Made by a program: the position numbers and the translations under genes. From Baffinella frigidus (lineage: Eukaryota > Cryptophyceae > Cryptomonadales > Baffinellaceae), in assembly GCA_026770585.1 (NCBI GenBank), contig MU646554.1, positions 22,531 to 33,496 on the forward strand: DNA of 10,966 bases, read 5' to 3'. The notes under the pieces were generated by a model, which saw only the letters and a program-made list of their open reading frames with translations, searched no databases and had not been told where the DNA came from. Positions 10,601 through 10,966 of the stretch are shown here, piece by piece. Position 1 is the first letter of the stretch; every line of letters starts with the position of its first letter.

Positions 10601-10747
10601 TAGGAATGGTCCTTGACCTGAACGATCGCGATGAAGGTTTAGGGTTCAGGGTTGAGCGTTTGGGGTTTAGGTAGGCATAGGGTTGATGGTCAAACTGGGT
10701 TTAGGGTTTAGGAAGGCGACCTTGGAAGCGAGGTCCTCGGCGCGATT
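88..10747 (-). CDS. Partial multi-exon gene for a large coiled-coil protein (both ends outside the window)
   Basis: About 20 short exons on the minus strand form one open frame of roughly 540 residues. Core exons in transcript order: 10721-10747, 10323-10421, 9529-9639, 9101-9166, 8983-9024, 8158-8244, 7357-7422, 6839-6925, 6144-6206, 5286-5396, 4473-4595, 3810-3896, 3495-3587, 3071-3172, 2323-2406, 1773-1847, 856-951, 363-438, 189-256, 88-156. Each has an AG acceptor and a GT or GC donor. All junctions are phase 0 except one phase-1 junction. The product is Ala/Glu/Lys/Leu-rich with heptad spacing, as in myosin-tail or tropomyosin-like coiled coils, and I see no catalytic motif, signal peptide or membrane segment. 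I do not recognise a family. No start or stop codon is assignable, since the first exon begins at an acceptor and the last ends at a donor. Some duplicate exons (2591-2626, 5855-5911, 10018-10041) may also be used. Confidence 0.82.
157..188 (-). other. Very short intron (32 nt)
   Basis: It starts GTGAGCC and ends CCCTAG, and 32 nt is not a multiple of three. Reading through shifts the frame and reaches a TGA at the end of exon 88-156, so removal is needed for the coiled-coil frame. Its body is telomere-like (CTACACGCTACACCCTACGC), like the larger introns. Confidence 0.6.
189..256 (-). CDS. Coiled-coil exon, completes phase-1 codon (ATAAADKKEKDAA...ATE)
   Basis: The acceptor is CGGCAG and the donor is GAG|GTGAGC; 68 nt starting with two bases that complete an Ala codon. 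It reads ATAAADKKEKDAATAAATLA then TE. The junction with 363-438 is confirmed by the uninterrupted parallel sequence in exon 88-156. Confidence 0.85.
363..438 (-). CDS. Coiled-coil exon, 25 codons plus one base (VAEAEGKAAKEV...SDIAA)
   Basis: The acceptor is AACCAG and the donor is GCAG|GTAACC. It ends in phase 1, the only non-zero phase in the gene, and this phase is matched by the next exon. It reads VAEAEGKAAKEVAATKDKAS then SDIAA. Confidence 0.87.
439..855. other. Intron with degenerate TTGCTTCAGG repeat
   Basis: The plus strand from 530 to 690 repeats a GTTGCTTCAGGACGGG-like motif of 15-30 bp about five times with drift. The rest is TTTGGGG heptamers (445-510) and unique sequence. Long open frames exist on both strands here but look like repeat translation with no coiled-coil character. 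Confidence 0.55.
856..951 (-). CDS. Coiled-coil exon, 32 codons (EAAKAKLAEVMKKA...DAAAK)
   Basis: The acceptor is CATCAG and the donor is AAG|GTACTG, phase 0. It is an Ala/Lys/Glu-rich helix (EAAKAKLAEVMKKAQEEAKA) ending ANKDAAAK. It has no truncated copies. The 417-nt intron that follows (439-855) includes GC-rich and CAGGACGGG-type short repeats around 590-690. Confidence 0.85.
952..1251. other. Intron of degenerate TTTAGGG-like heptamers
   Basis: It opens (plus strand) with GTGTAGGGTTTAGGGTTTAGGG and decays into GGGTGTAGGG, TTTCGGG and TTCAGG variants. No coding sequence was seen. On the sense strand it is C/A-rich and runs into the CATCAG acceptor of exon 856-951. Confidence 0.7.
1252..1293 (-). 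CDS. Possible duplicate exon with GT donor (AERESSSESLRVER)
   Basis: The lowest-coordinate copy of the 3' half of exon 1773-1847. It has the same length (42 nt) as the copy at 1655-1696, a TCGAG acceptor and, unlike its sisters, a GT donor (CGG|GTACGC). It is in phase 0 with exon 856-951. It is the most splice-competent of the copies by donor. Confidence 0.45.
1370..1396 (-). pseudogene. Short 3' fragment of exon 1773-1847
   Basis: Reads SSKSLCAER followed by GCACGT at the donor. It is cut off upstream by CCCCCAC with no acceptor. Confidence 0.5.
1485..1529 (-). pseudogene. 3' copy of exon 1773-1847 with in-frame TAG
   Basis: Reads KAEQ, stop, ISSESFRAER, with the GC donor position conserved. 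The TAG replaces the GAG codon of the parent. It might act as a new acceptor, but most likely this copy is dead. Confidence 0.55.
1549..1620. repeat. 12-bp tandem array, six units
   Basis: Unit ACTATGAAGTGC or close variants, six in a row, the second unit being the most diverged (ACTACAAAATGT). It is unrelated to the heptamer family and flanked by exon copies 1485-1529 and 1655-1696. Confidence 0.92.
1655..1696 (-). CDS. Possible duplicate exon, 14 codons (EERESSSESLRAER)
   Basis: A copy of the 3' half of exon 1773-1847 with a GTCCAG acceptor and the same GC donor (CGG|GCACGC), 42 nt, phase 0. Splicing it in would keep the frame. It is part of the segment later copied in inverted orientation to 2060-2165. 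Confidence 0.45.
1773..1847 (-). CDS. Coiled-coil exon, 25 codons, GC donor (ESHDAELARI...RAER)
   Basis: The acceptor is CATCAG. The frame stays open past the exon but turns into translated telomere repeats, so the likely donor is CGG|GCACGC (GC type), phase 0. The related copy at 1252-1293 has GTACGC at the same place, supporting this boundary. It reads ESHDAELARIKAEQENSSES. Its 3' half is repeated four times downstream. Confidence 0.68.
1871..1926. repeat. Variant heptamer array (GGTTYAT)x8
   Basis: Eight consecutive 7-bp units alternate GGTTCAT and GGTTTAT. It is a homogenised variant of the telomere-like heptamer. It lies just upstream of the acceptor of exon 1773-1847. Confidence 0.85.
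2060..2165. repeat. Inverted copy (106 bp) of 1679-1784
   Basis: This is the reverse complement of 1679-1784 with only two differences over 106 bp. The segment carries pieces of two adjacent exon copies and the intron between them, so here those exon pieces face the plus strand and cannot belong to the gene as read. Next to it on the minus strand, an ACAG acceptor is followed by EAHEAA (about 2032-2049), like the start of exon 1773-1847, then no donor. Confidence 0.9.
2323..2406 (-). CDS. Coiled-coil exon, 28 codons (GSEAAAAALEALR...EKLQ)
   Basis: The acceptor is TGACAG and the donor is CAG|GTCCCG, phase 0. An Ala run leads to LEALRARLDAERATALEKLQ with regular Leu/Ala spacing. It has 5'-part copies upstream at 2591-2626 and 2703-2729. 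Confidence 0.8.
2402..2702. repeat. 81-bp direct repeat, offset 220 bp
   Basis: 2402-2482 and 2622-2702 align over their whole length with scattered substitutions. Each holds an exon start (GGGTC on the sense strand), its acceptor, and TTTGGGG repeats. This is direct evidence of a local tandem duplication whose unit spans an exon edge and the intron upstream. An exon-internal fragment (AATALEALR) lies at about 2483-2508. Confidence 0.85.
2591..2626 (-). CDS. Possible duplicate exon (GSEAVRAEHDKA)
   Basis: It shares acceptor context (GACAG|GGGTC) and the first residues with exon 2323-2406, then a different 3' part and a GT donor (GCA|GTAACC), phase 0, 36 nt. It sits in the second unit of an 81-bp direct repeat. 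It could be an alternative exon. Confidence 0.45.
2703..2729 (-). pseudogene. Truncated 5' copy of exon 2323-2406
   Basis: Reads GSEAAAAALE behind CGCAG, matching the exon start exactly in protein, then goes into TCAAACCCC repeats with no donor. Confidence 0.65.
2730..3070. other. Intron, partly telomere-like, nothing recognised
   Basis: TTTGGGG heptamers occupy about 2755-2800. From 2810 to 3060 the sequence is unique, mixed-composition DNA. Open frames there on the plus strand lack supporting structure. Confidence 0.5.
3071..3172 (-). CDS. Coiled-coil exon, 34 codons (ATKDAAREKAEA...LLTQ)
   Basis: The acceptor is AACCAG and the donor is CAG|GTCCGT, phase 0. ETELEKRLEELKLQLLTQ has dense Leu in heptad register. 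A 5' copy with lost acceptor lies upstream at 3306-3363. Confidence 0.85.
3181..3300. repeat. 20-bp tandem array, six units
   Basis: Unit GAAGGATAGGGCGTCAGTTG. The first four units are identical and the last two share an A-to-C change at position 2. It starts at the acceptor of exon 3071-3172 (intron side) and ends at the broken end of the truncated exon copy, exactly filling the gap between the two. Near-perfect units imply recent expansion. Confidence 0.97.
3306..3363 (-). pseudogene. Truncated 5' copy of exon 3071-3172
   Basis: Reads ATKDAAREKAEAIACFETEL against ATKDAAREKAEAAARFETEL, then ends. The acceptor has changed from CAG to CGG and there is no donor. It is separated from the intact exon by the 20-bp tandem array. 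Confidence 0.7.
3495..3587 (-). CDS. Coiled-coil exon, 31 codons, GC donor (ADELKVKLEE...AFDK)
   Basis: The acceptor is AAACAG. The reading frame meets TGA soon after the exon unless splicing uses AAG|GCGAGC, a GC donor that otherwise fits the donor consensus and keeps phase 0. Hydrophobic residues at 4, 8, 11, 15, 18, 22 and 25 give a textbook heptad (ADELKVKLEEATKQIAALEQ). Confidence 0.82.
3622..3663 (-). pseudogene. Truncated 5' copy of exon 3495-3587
   Basis: Reads ADELKIKLEDATKQ behind ACACAG, 14 codons matching ADELKVKLEEATKQ, then goes straight into AAACCCC telomere-like sequence with no donor. Bases differ mainly at third positions. Confidence 0.7.
3810..3896 (-). CDS. Coiled-coil exon, 29 codons (VKRLKEELDGMI...EKAKK)
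   Basis: The acceptor is ATGCAG|GTGAAG and the donor is AAG|GTTCTA, phase 0. Leu4, Leu8 and Met11 start a heptad, followed by a very Lys/Glu-rich tail (KKKLEVEKDLAKEKAKK). Confidence 0.83.
3991..4011 (-). pseudogene. Second truncated 5' copy of exon 3810-3896
   Basis: Reads VRRLKEG behind a CAAAG acceptor. A further, weaker trace (VKR then divergent) lies at 3951-3965. All are upstream of the intact exon. Confidence 0.5.
4051..4071 (-). pseudogene. Truncated 5' copy of exon 3810-3896
   Basis: Reads VKRLKEE behind a GGGAG acceptor, identical in protein to the intact exon start, then runs into telomere-like CCTACACCC. Confidence 0.55.
4078..4172. repeat. Degenerate 17-21 bp tandem repeat with AAAGTCAACT core
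   Basis: Five diverged units of the type AGCGTCTAAAGTCAACT run head to tail. The AAAGTCAA core recurs at 4437 and at about 7687 and 7704, and GTATAAAGTCAATC occurs near 2889, so the motif may belong to a dispersed repeat family. Confidence 0.6.
4247..4382. mobile_element. Probable foldback element, about 136 bp
   Basis: Arms 4247-4268 and 4361-4382 are inverted copies with a perfect 12-bp core (CAGTGGGCTTCG). A second nested palindrome, ATTTCGACC-GGAATTCT-GGTCGAAAT, lies at about 4328-4353. No coding capacity. The surrounding 200 bp are free of telomere-like repeats. Confidence 0.5.
4473..4595 (-). CDS. Longest coiled-coil exon, 41 codons (DTQANLTREL...ASKE)
   Basis: The acceptor is GCGCAG and the donor is GAG|GTACCA, phase 0. 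Hydrophobic residues at 6, 10, 13, 20, 24, 27 and 31 follow 4-3 spacing through LTRELYEV and IKARLQAIEKEM, a strong coiled-coil signature. A truncated 5' copy lies upstream. Confidence 0.87.
4619..4725. repeat. (GA)n microsatellite
   Basis: Almost pure GA on the plus strand (CT on the sense strand of the gene), with GT and GAGC interruptions towards 4668-4690. It lies just upstream of the acceptor of exon 4473-4595 and between that exon and its truncated copy. Confidence 0.95.
4755..4795 (-). pseudogene. Truncated 5' copy of exon 4473-4595
   Basis: Reads TQANLTRELCEVSK, close to the start of the intact exon, then diverges. The acceptor is changed (ACAAGAAACG) and no donor follows. A 23-bp direct repeat (GGTGCTAGTGAGTGAGGATG and neighbours) occurs at 4733-4755 and 4875-4897, bracketing this copy. 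Confidence 0.6.
4998..5009 (-). pseudogene. Tiny 3'-end fragment of exon 5286-5396
   Basis: Only KKAK and its donor AAG|GTCTGT remain, preceded by unrelated sequence. It is a third member of the same copy series. Confidence 0.4.
5077..5149 (-). pseudogene. Frameshifted 3' copy of exon 5286-5396
   Basis: Reads ADLKASSSESKKTLE and then a small deletion shifts the frame, ending in TAA just before the conserved AAG|GTCTCA donor. It lies downstream of the intact exon. Confidence 0.65.
5155..5180. repeat. Short perfect-looking hairpin
   Basis: GCTATGTAAGAG and CTCTTGCATAGC form 12-bp arms with one mismatch around a 2-bp loop. GAGCTATGTAA recurs in direct orientation about 30 bp later. It could be a slippage or cruciform product at a duplication boundary. 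Confidence 0.5.
5286..5396 (-). CDS. Coiled-coil exon, 37 codons (VEKLKKAEKELADL...KKAK)
   Basis: The acceptor is GGACAG and the donor is AAG|GTCCGT, phase 0. It begins VEKLKKAEKELADLKASSSE, with Leu at 4, 11 and 14, and a Ser-rich centre leads to a Lys-rich end. Two 3'-part copies lie downstream. Confidence 0.83.
5397..5854. other. Intron, telomere-like repeats and AT-rich patch
   Basis: It consists of degenerate GGGTTTAGGG heptamers with substitutions (GGTTTAT, GGGTTCA). A short AT-rich stretch at about 5728-5785 (TTTATTTATTTATC) stands out from the roughly 50 percent GC surroundings. No coding segment was found in it. Confidence 0.6.
5855..5911 (-). CDS. Possible duplicate exon (LDVMIADVEQQLKATSGGT)
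   Basis: A paralogous copy of exon 6144-6206 lying downstream. The codon corresponding to the parent's second Lys is now TAG (GAC TAG CTG GAC), so the original acceptor cannot be used. That same TAG can serve as a new acceptor giving a phase-0, 57-nt exon with donor ACG|GTCTCA. It may be a rescued exon or a pseudo-exon. Confidence 0.45.
6016..6124. repeat. 15-bp tandem repeat (GACGTGACCCCCTTA)
   Basis: Four units run at 6063-6077, 6078-6092, 6093-6107 and 6109-6123 with few substitutions, and a related unit lies at about 6029-6043. It is flanked on both sides by an ACGGTTT-GGG motif. It is unlike the heptamer repeats and appears only here. Confidence 0.8.
6144..6206 (-). CDS. Coiled-coil exon, 21 codons (DKQDVTIVDLEQQLKA...GDT)
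   Basis: The acceptor is AACCAG and the donor is ACG|GTCTCG, phase 0. VTIVDLEQQLKA has Ile/Leu spaced for a heptad, and the exon ends ASGDT. Four versions of this exon occur between 5855 and 6434; this one is the only version complete with normal acceptor and donor. Confidence 0.75.
6293..6328 (-). pseudogene. Second truncated 5' copy of exon 6144-6206
   Basis: Reads DKQDVTVVNLEQ behind AAAGCAG, then loses homology at the same codon as the copy at 6400-6434. The shared breakpoint suggests the duplicated unit was itself re-duplicated. Confidence 0.6.
6400..6434 (-). pseudogene. Truncated 5' copy of exon 6144-6206
   Basis: Reads DKQHVTIADLEQ behind an ACACAG acceptor, then loses homology. It is one of two such copies upstream of the intact exon. 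Confidence 0.6.
6622..6649 (-). pseudogene. 3'-end fragment of exon 6839-6925
   Basis: Reads NVSGKAEK with donor AAG|GTTTCG, matching NIVAGKAEK of the intact exon. It is flanked upstream by GTTTGGTG-type repeats and has no acceptor. Confidence 0.55.
6839..6925 (-). CDS. Coiled-coil exon, 29 codons (EADLLNAKEPLEKR...GKAEK)
   Basis: The acceptor is CACCCAG and the donor is AAG|GTAACC, phase 0. Leu11, Ile15, Leu18 and Ile22 keep heptad spacing. It ends VAGKAEK. It has 5'-part copies upstream (7034-7062, 7357-7422) and a 3'-part copy downstream (6622-6649). Confidence 0.85.
7034..7062 (-). pseudogene. Truncated 5' copy of exon 6839-6925
   Basis: Reads EADLLNAKEP behind the same CACCCAG acceptor as the intact exon, then runs into telomere-like CCCAAACCC with no donor. 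It lies upstream of the intact exon. Confidence 0.65.
7199..7345. mobile_element. Foldback (MITE-like) element, 147 bp
   Basis: Arms 7199-7231 and 7313-7345 are inverted 33-bp copies with two mismatches (outer end AACRGACCAAAAA, inner GGGTAGTTAGGCCTACGG). The inverted symmetry partly continues inward (GGATTGCC / GGCAATACC). It has no coding capacity. It sits in the intron right next to exon 7357-7422, whose donor may have been shaped by the insertion. Confidence 0.65.
7357..7422 (-). CDS. Coiled-coil exon, 22 codons (EADLLDAKEPLE...REMQ)
   Basis: The acceptor is CCGAG and the donor is CAA|GTTCGT, phase 0. EADLLDAKEPLEKRIAEL is near-identical to the start of exon 6839-6925 downstream, so this is a tandem copy of its 5' part with a new ending and donor. 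A 147-bp foldback element begins about 11 bp past the donor. It may be a functional exon or an optional duplicate. Confidence 0.6.
7423..7726. other. Intron, G-rich telomere-like on the plus strand
   Basis: From 7430 to 7670 it is degenerate GGGTTTAGGG / GGGTGTGGTGTGTGG repeats. Then come two copies of a CTTCAAAGTCAATT motif at 7681-7714. No coding segment was found in it. Confidence 0.6.
7727..7822 (-). pseudogene. Frameshifted copy of exon 8158-8244
   Basis: It covers most of the exon (AEAAVKER ... IAPLEKKIESLAKDLRDK) but carries a 14-nt insertion between the two halves. The donor reads GAGCGT where the intact copy has GTGCGT. The insertion breaks the frame unless an internal AG acceptor is used. 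The 3' half is still perfectly readable. Confidence 0.6.
7843..7960. repeat. C-rich heptamer array (CACCCTG)n
   Basis: A tandem array of a 7-bp unit, about eleven copies and nearly perfect between 7864 and 7951. It is the reverse complement of the GGGTGCA-type telomere variant. In most of the window the plus strand carries the G-rich form, so this array and its C-rich surroundings up to about 8150 are in the opposite orientation. Confidence 0.85.
8006..8047 (-). pseudogene. 3' copy of exon 8158-8244
   Basis: Reads EKKIESLAKDLRDK with donor AAG|GTGCCC, the exact 3' half of the intact exon with near-identical bases. There is no AG acceptor at its upstream edge, so it is probably not an exon unless a cryptic site is used. 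Confidence 0.65.
8158..8244 (-). CDS. Coiled-coil exon, 29 codons (VKHAEAAAKERI...LRDK)
   Basis: The acceptor is CACTAG and the donor is AAG|GTGCGT, phase 0. In ERIAPLEKKIESLAKDL, hydrophobic residues at 12, 15, 19, 22 and 26 follow a clean 3-4-3-4 heptad pattern. Fragments of it occur at 8327-8360 (5' part), 8006-8047 and 7727-7822 (3' parts). Confidence 0.85.
8327..8360 (-). pseudogene. Truncated 5' copy of exon 8158-8244
   Basis: Reads VKHAEAAAKER behind an ATCAG acceptor, identical in protein to the first 11 codons of the intact exon, then diverges with no donor. It lies upstream of the intact exon. Confidence 0.65.
8365..8449. mobile_element. Small hairpin element, about 85 bp
   Basis: Arms 8365-8392 and about 8421-8449 are inverted copies with several mismatches (TTGTTAG at both ends, core ATCTCAGAAA). 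It lies immediately upstream of the acceptor of the truncated copy 8327-8360. The size suggests a mini foldback insertion. Confidence 0.5.
8618..8789. mobile_element. Foldback (MITE-like) element, about 172 bp
   Basis: Arms 8618-8673 and 8735-8789 are inverted copies of about 55 bp. The outer 31 bp (beginning ATTCCGGTAGGACTTGTCGC) match perfectly and the inner part has several changes. The 61-bp AT-rich loop codes for nothing. Flanks share a GCCGTC-AAAG motif in direct orientation, but no clean target-site duplication was identified. This is the best-defined mobile-like element in the window. Confidence 0.7.
8821..8970. mobile_element. Foldback (MITE-like) element, about 150 bp
   Basis: Arms 8821-8852 and 8939-8970 are reverse complements over 32 bp with about five mismatches (CCACGCGACGATAGCC against CCACGCAACGATAGCC at the outer end). 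The centre holds a near-perfect 19-bp palindrome, GCGGCCGGATTCCGGCCGC, at 8892-8910. It has no coding capacity, sits inside an intron, and differs in composition from the telomere-like surroundings. Confidence 0.6.
8983..9024 (-). CDS. Short coiled-coil exon, 14 codons (VKEADARTKEAEGK)
   Basis: The acceptor is AAAAG|GTGAAG and the donor is AAG|GTCAAA, phase 0, 42 nt. It is one of few exons with no obvious truncated copy nearby. A 150-bp foldback element (8821-8970) ends only 12 bp beyond its donor. Confidence 0.72.
9101..9166 (-). CDS. Coiled-coil exon, 22 codons (VKTKLTETETKM...DGK)
   Basis: The acceptor is AAACAG and the donor is AAG|GTAAAC, phase 0. It is strongly charged, Thr/Lys/Glu-rich, and ends KVEELDGK. 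The exon starts with GTGAAG, so the acceptor reads CAG|GTGAAG and itself resembles a donor, a pattern shared with several exons here. Confidence 0.8.
9256..9309 (-). pseudogene. Decayed 5' copy of exon 9101-9166
   Basis: Reads VKVELTETEGTMNDNVED followed by an in-frame TAG, against VKTKLTETETKMKDKVEE in the intact exon. The acceptor AAACAG is conserved and no donor is visible. It lies upstream of the intact exon. Confidence 0.65.
9380..9398 (-). pseudogene. Second 3'-end fragment of exon 9529-9639
   Basis: Reads AAELEK with donor AAG|GTTCAA, identical to the parent over GAGCTCGAGAAG. No acceptor was seen. The order intact exon, then 3' fragments downstream, fits nested tandem duplication. 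Confidence 0.5.
9486..9500 (-). pseudogene. 3'-end fragment of exon 9529-9639
   Basis: Only the last codons (VLEK) and the AAG|GTTGCA donor are kept, followed upstream by telomere-like sequence with no acceptor. It is one of two such fragments downstream of the intact exon. Confidence 0.45.
9529..9639 (-). CDS. Coiled-coil exon, 37 codons (AKVKDLEAKL...ELEK)
   Basis: The acceptor is TTTCAG and the donor is AAG|GTTACA, phase 0. The start AKVKDLEAKLKKLEQERD has Leu at positions 6, 10 and 13 (4-3 spacing). A Gly/Lys-rich patch (GKKGEGD) breaks the helix before SAKLSAELEK. Two short 3'-end copies lie just downstream. Confidence 0.82.
9640..10017. other. Non-repetitive intron segment, nothing recognised
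   Basis: This stretch lacks the TTTAGGG-like composition of the other introns. It contains short direct repeats (GTTACTCGG near 9657 and 9890; TTTACGCGG near 9675 and 9836). The short reading frames across it on both strands lack heptad or low-complexity bias and have no support. It may be an inserted element, but no clean terminal repeat was found. Confidence 0.4.
10018..10041 (-). CDS. Possible duplicate mini-exon (DNAIKDLE)
   Basis: This matches the last codons of exon 10323-10421 (DKAIKELE). It has a GGGCAG acceptor and a perfect GTGAGT donor, phase 0, 24 nt. Homology extends a few codons further upstream (SSLAG, like the AALAE of the parent). A second copy of the GATCTCGAG plus GTAAGC donor follows about 25 bp downstream at 9989-9998. 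It could be an optional in-frame exon or a fossil fragment. Confidence 0.4.
10042..10322. other. Intron with imperfect foldback
   Basis: Not telomere-like. It carries an imperfect inverted repeat (about 10175-10190 against 10303-10317, TTTCCACTCAGCAG against its reverse complement with one or two changes). Inside is a near-palindrome, CCCCCGGATATCCTGGGGGG, around 10270-10290. It may be a small non-autonomous insertion. No gene was seen in it. Confidence 0.4.
10323..10421 (-). CDS. Coiled-coil exon, 33 codons (VKGLEAS...KELE)
   Basis: The acceptor is GACCAG and the donor is GAG|GTGAGA, phase 0 at both ends. The segment begins VKGLEASLEASNKF and ends EKDKAIKELE, highly charged with regularly spaced Leu. 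A 5'-part copy lies upstream at 10478-10528 and a 3'-part copy downstream at 10018-10041. Confidence 0.8.
10478..10528 (-). pseudogene. Truncated 5' copy of exon 10323-10421
   Basis: Reads MKGLESSLNAASKFRKD and then a TGA, matching the first 17 codons of the exon downstream. It retains a CTCAG acceptor but has no donor and ends in an in-frame stop, so inclusion would truncate the protein. Confidence 0.65.
10721..10747 (-). CDS. Coiled-coil gene, first exon seen (27 nt, phase 0)
   Basis: Reads NRAEDLASK. The acceptor TCTGAG follows a long CT run on the sense strand (the GA microsatellite of the plus strand), which would make a strong polypyrimidine tract. The donor is AAG|GTCGCC. A related copy with the same DLASK ending lies upstream at 10875-10907, so which copy is the main exon is uncertain, and the true exon could be longer. 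Confidence 0.5.
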
Positions 10748-10748
10748 C

Positions 10749-10762
10749 TCAGAGAGAGAGAG

Positions 10763-10802
<40 letters not shown>

Positions 10803-10872
10803 GGAGAAAAAGAGGGAGGGAGGGAGAGAAAGAGGGAGGGAGGGAGGGAGGGAGAGAGGGAGAGAGAGAGCG
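10749..10872. repeat. (GA)n / (GGGA)n microsatellite
   Basis: Almost pure purine on the plus strand (GAGAGA with GGGA and GAAA runs), hence CT-rich on the sense strand of the gene. It abuts the acceptor of exon 10721-10747. A second purine tract runs from 10908 to the window end. Confidence 0.95.
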
Positions 10873-10874
10873 TC

Positions 10875-10907
10875 CTTGGAAGCGAGGTCATCGGCTTTCT
10901 TCTCAGC
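10875..10907 (-). pseudogene. Second copy of the DLASK exon, GA at the donor position
   Basis: Reads AEKKADDLASK, paralogous to 10721-10747. The base run after the final AAG is GACGCT where the sister copy has GTCGCC, so a canonical donor is missing. It is either a decayed copy or an exon with a GA donor of the type reported in dinoflagellates. It sits between two CT/GA microsatellites. Confidence 0.4.
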
Positions 10908-10966
10908 GAGAGAGAGAGAGAGAGAGAGGCAGAGGAAGAGGGAGAGGGAGAGAGGGAGAGAAAGAT

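Overview
The window looks like nuclear DNA of a eukaryote. It holds one stretch of a single, intron-rich gene on the minus strand, transcribed from high to low coordinates. Both gene ends lie outside the window. The introns are largely degenerate forms of the plant/algal-type telomere heptamer (TTTAGGG, GGGTTTA, TAGGGTG). This, together with GC-AG splice sites and AG|G acceptors, suggests an alga or plastid-bearing protist. A chromerid such as Chromera velia or a dinoflagellate is my best guess, but it is low-confidence and not shown by the sequence. No bacterial, viral, rRNA, tRNA or CRISPR feature was seen.

The gene. I assembled about 20 short exons (27 to 123 nt) by finding AG-acceptor / GY-donor pairs around stretches of Ala/Glu/Lys/Leu-rich coding sequence. 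Nearly every exon starts and ends in phase 0, and the one exception (363-438 to 189-256, phase 1) is internally consistent. Joined, the core exons give about 540 residues of almost uninterrupted heptad-repeat coiled coil with no catalytic motif, signal peptide or membrane segment. Several exons show clear 4-3 spacing of hydrophobic residues. The product is best called a large coiled-coil (structural or scaffold-like) protein of unknown identity.

Layout in transcript order. 10966-10720: CT/GA microsatellites and the first short exon. 10421-9529: two exons with truncated copies and an imperfect foldback. 9166-8158: three exons plus a cluster of foldback elements. 8157-7423: a C-rich intron with decayed copies of the preceding exon. 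7422-6144: three exons and a 147-bp foldback insertion. 5911-4473: a duplicate exon and two long exons. 4472-3071: three exons, a second foldback and a 20-bp tandem array. 2729-1252: tandemly and invertedly duplicated exons. 951-88: the last four exons.

The most striking feature is that most exons are echoed in the flanking introns by truncated copies. Copies holding the 5' part of an exon lie upstream of the intact exon, and copies holding the 3' part lie downstream. That polarity is expected from repeated small tandem duplications with one breakpoint inside the exon and the other in the telomere-like intron sequence. In addition, exon 88-156 matches the spliced junction of exons 363-438 and 189-256, so one of two neighbouring paralogous segments has an intron and the other does not.
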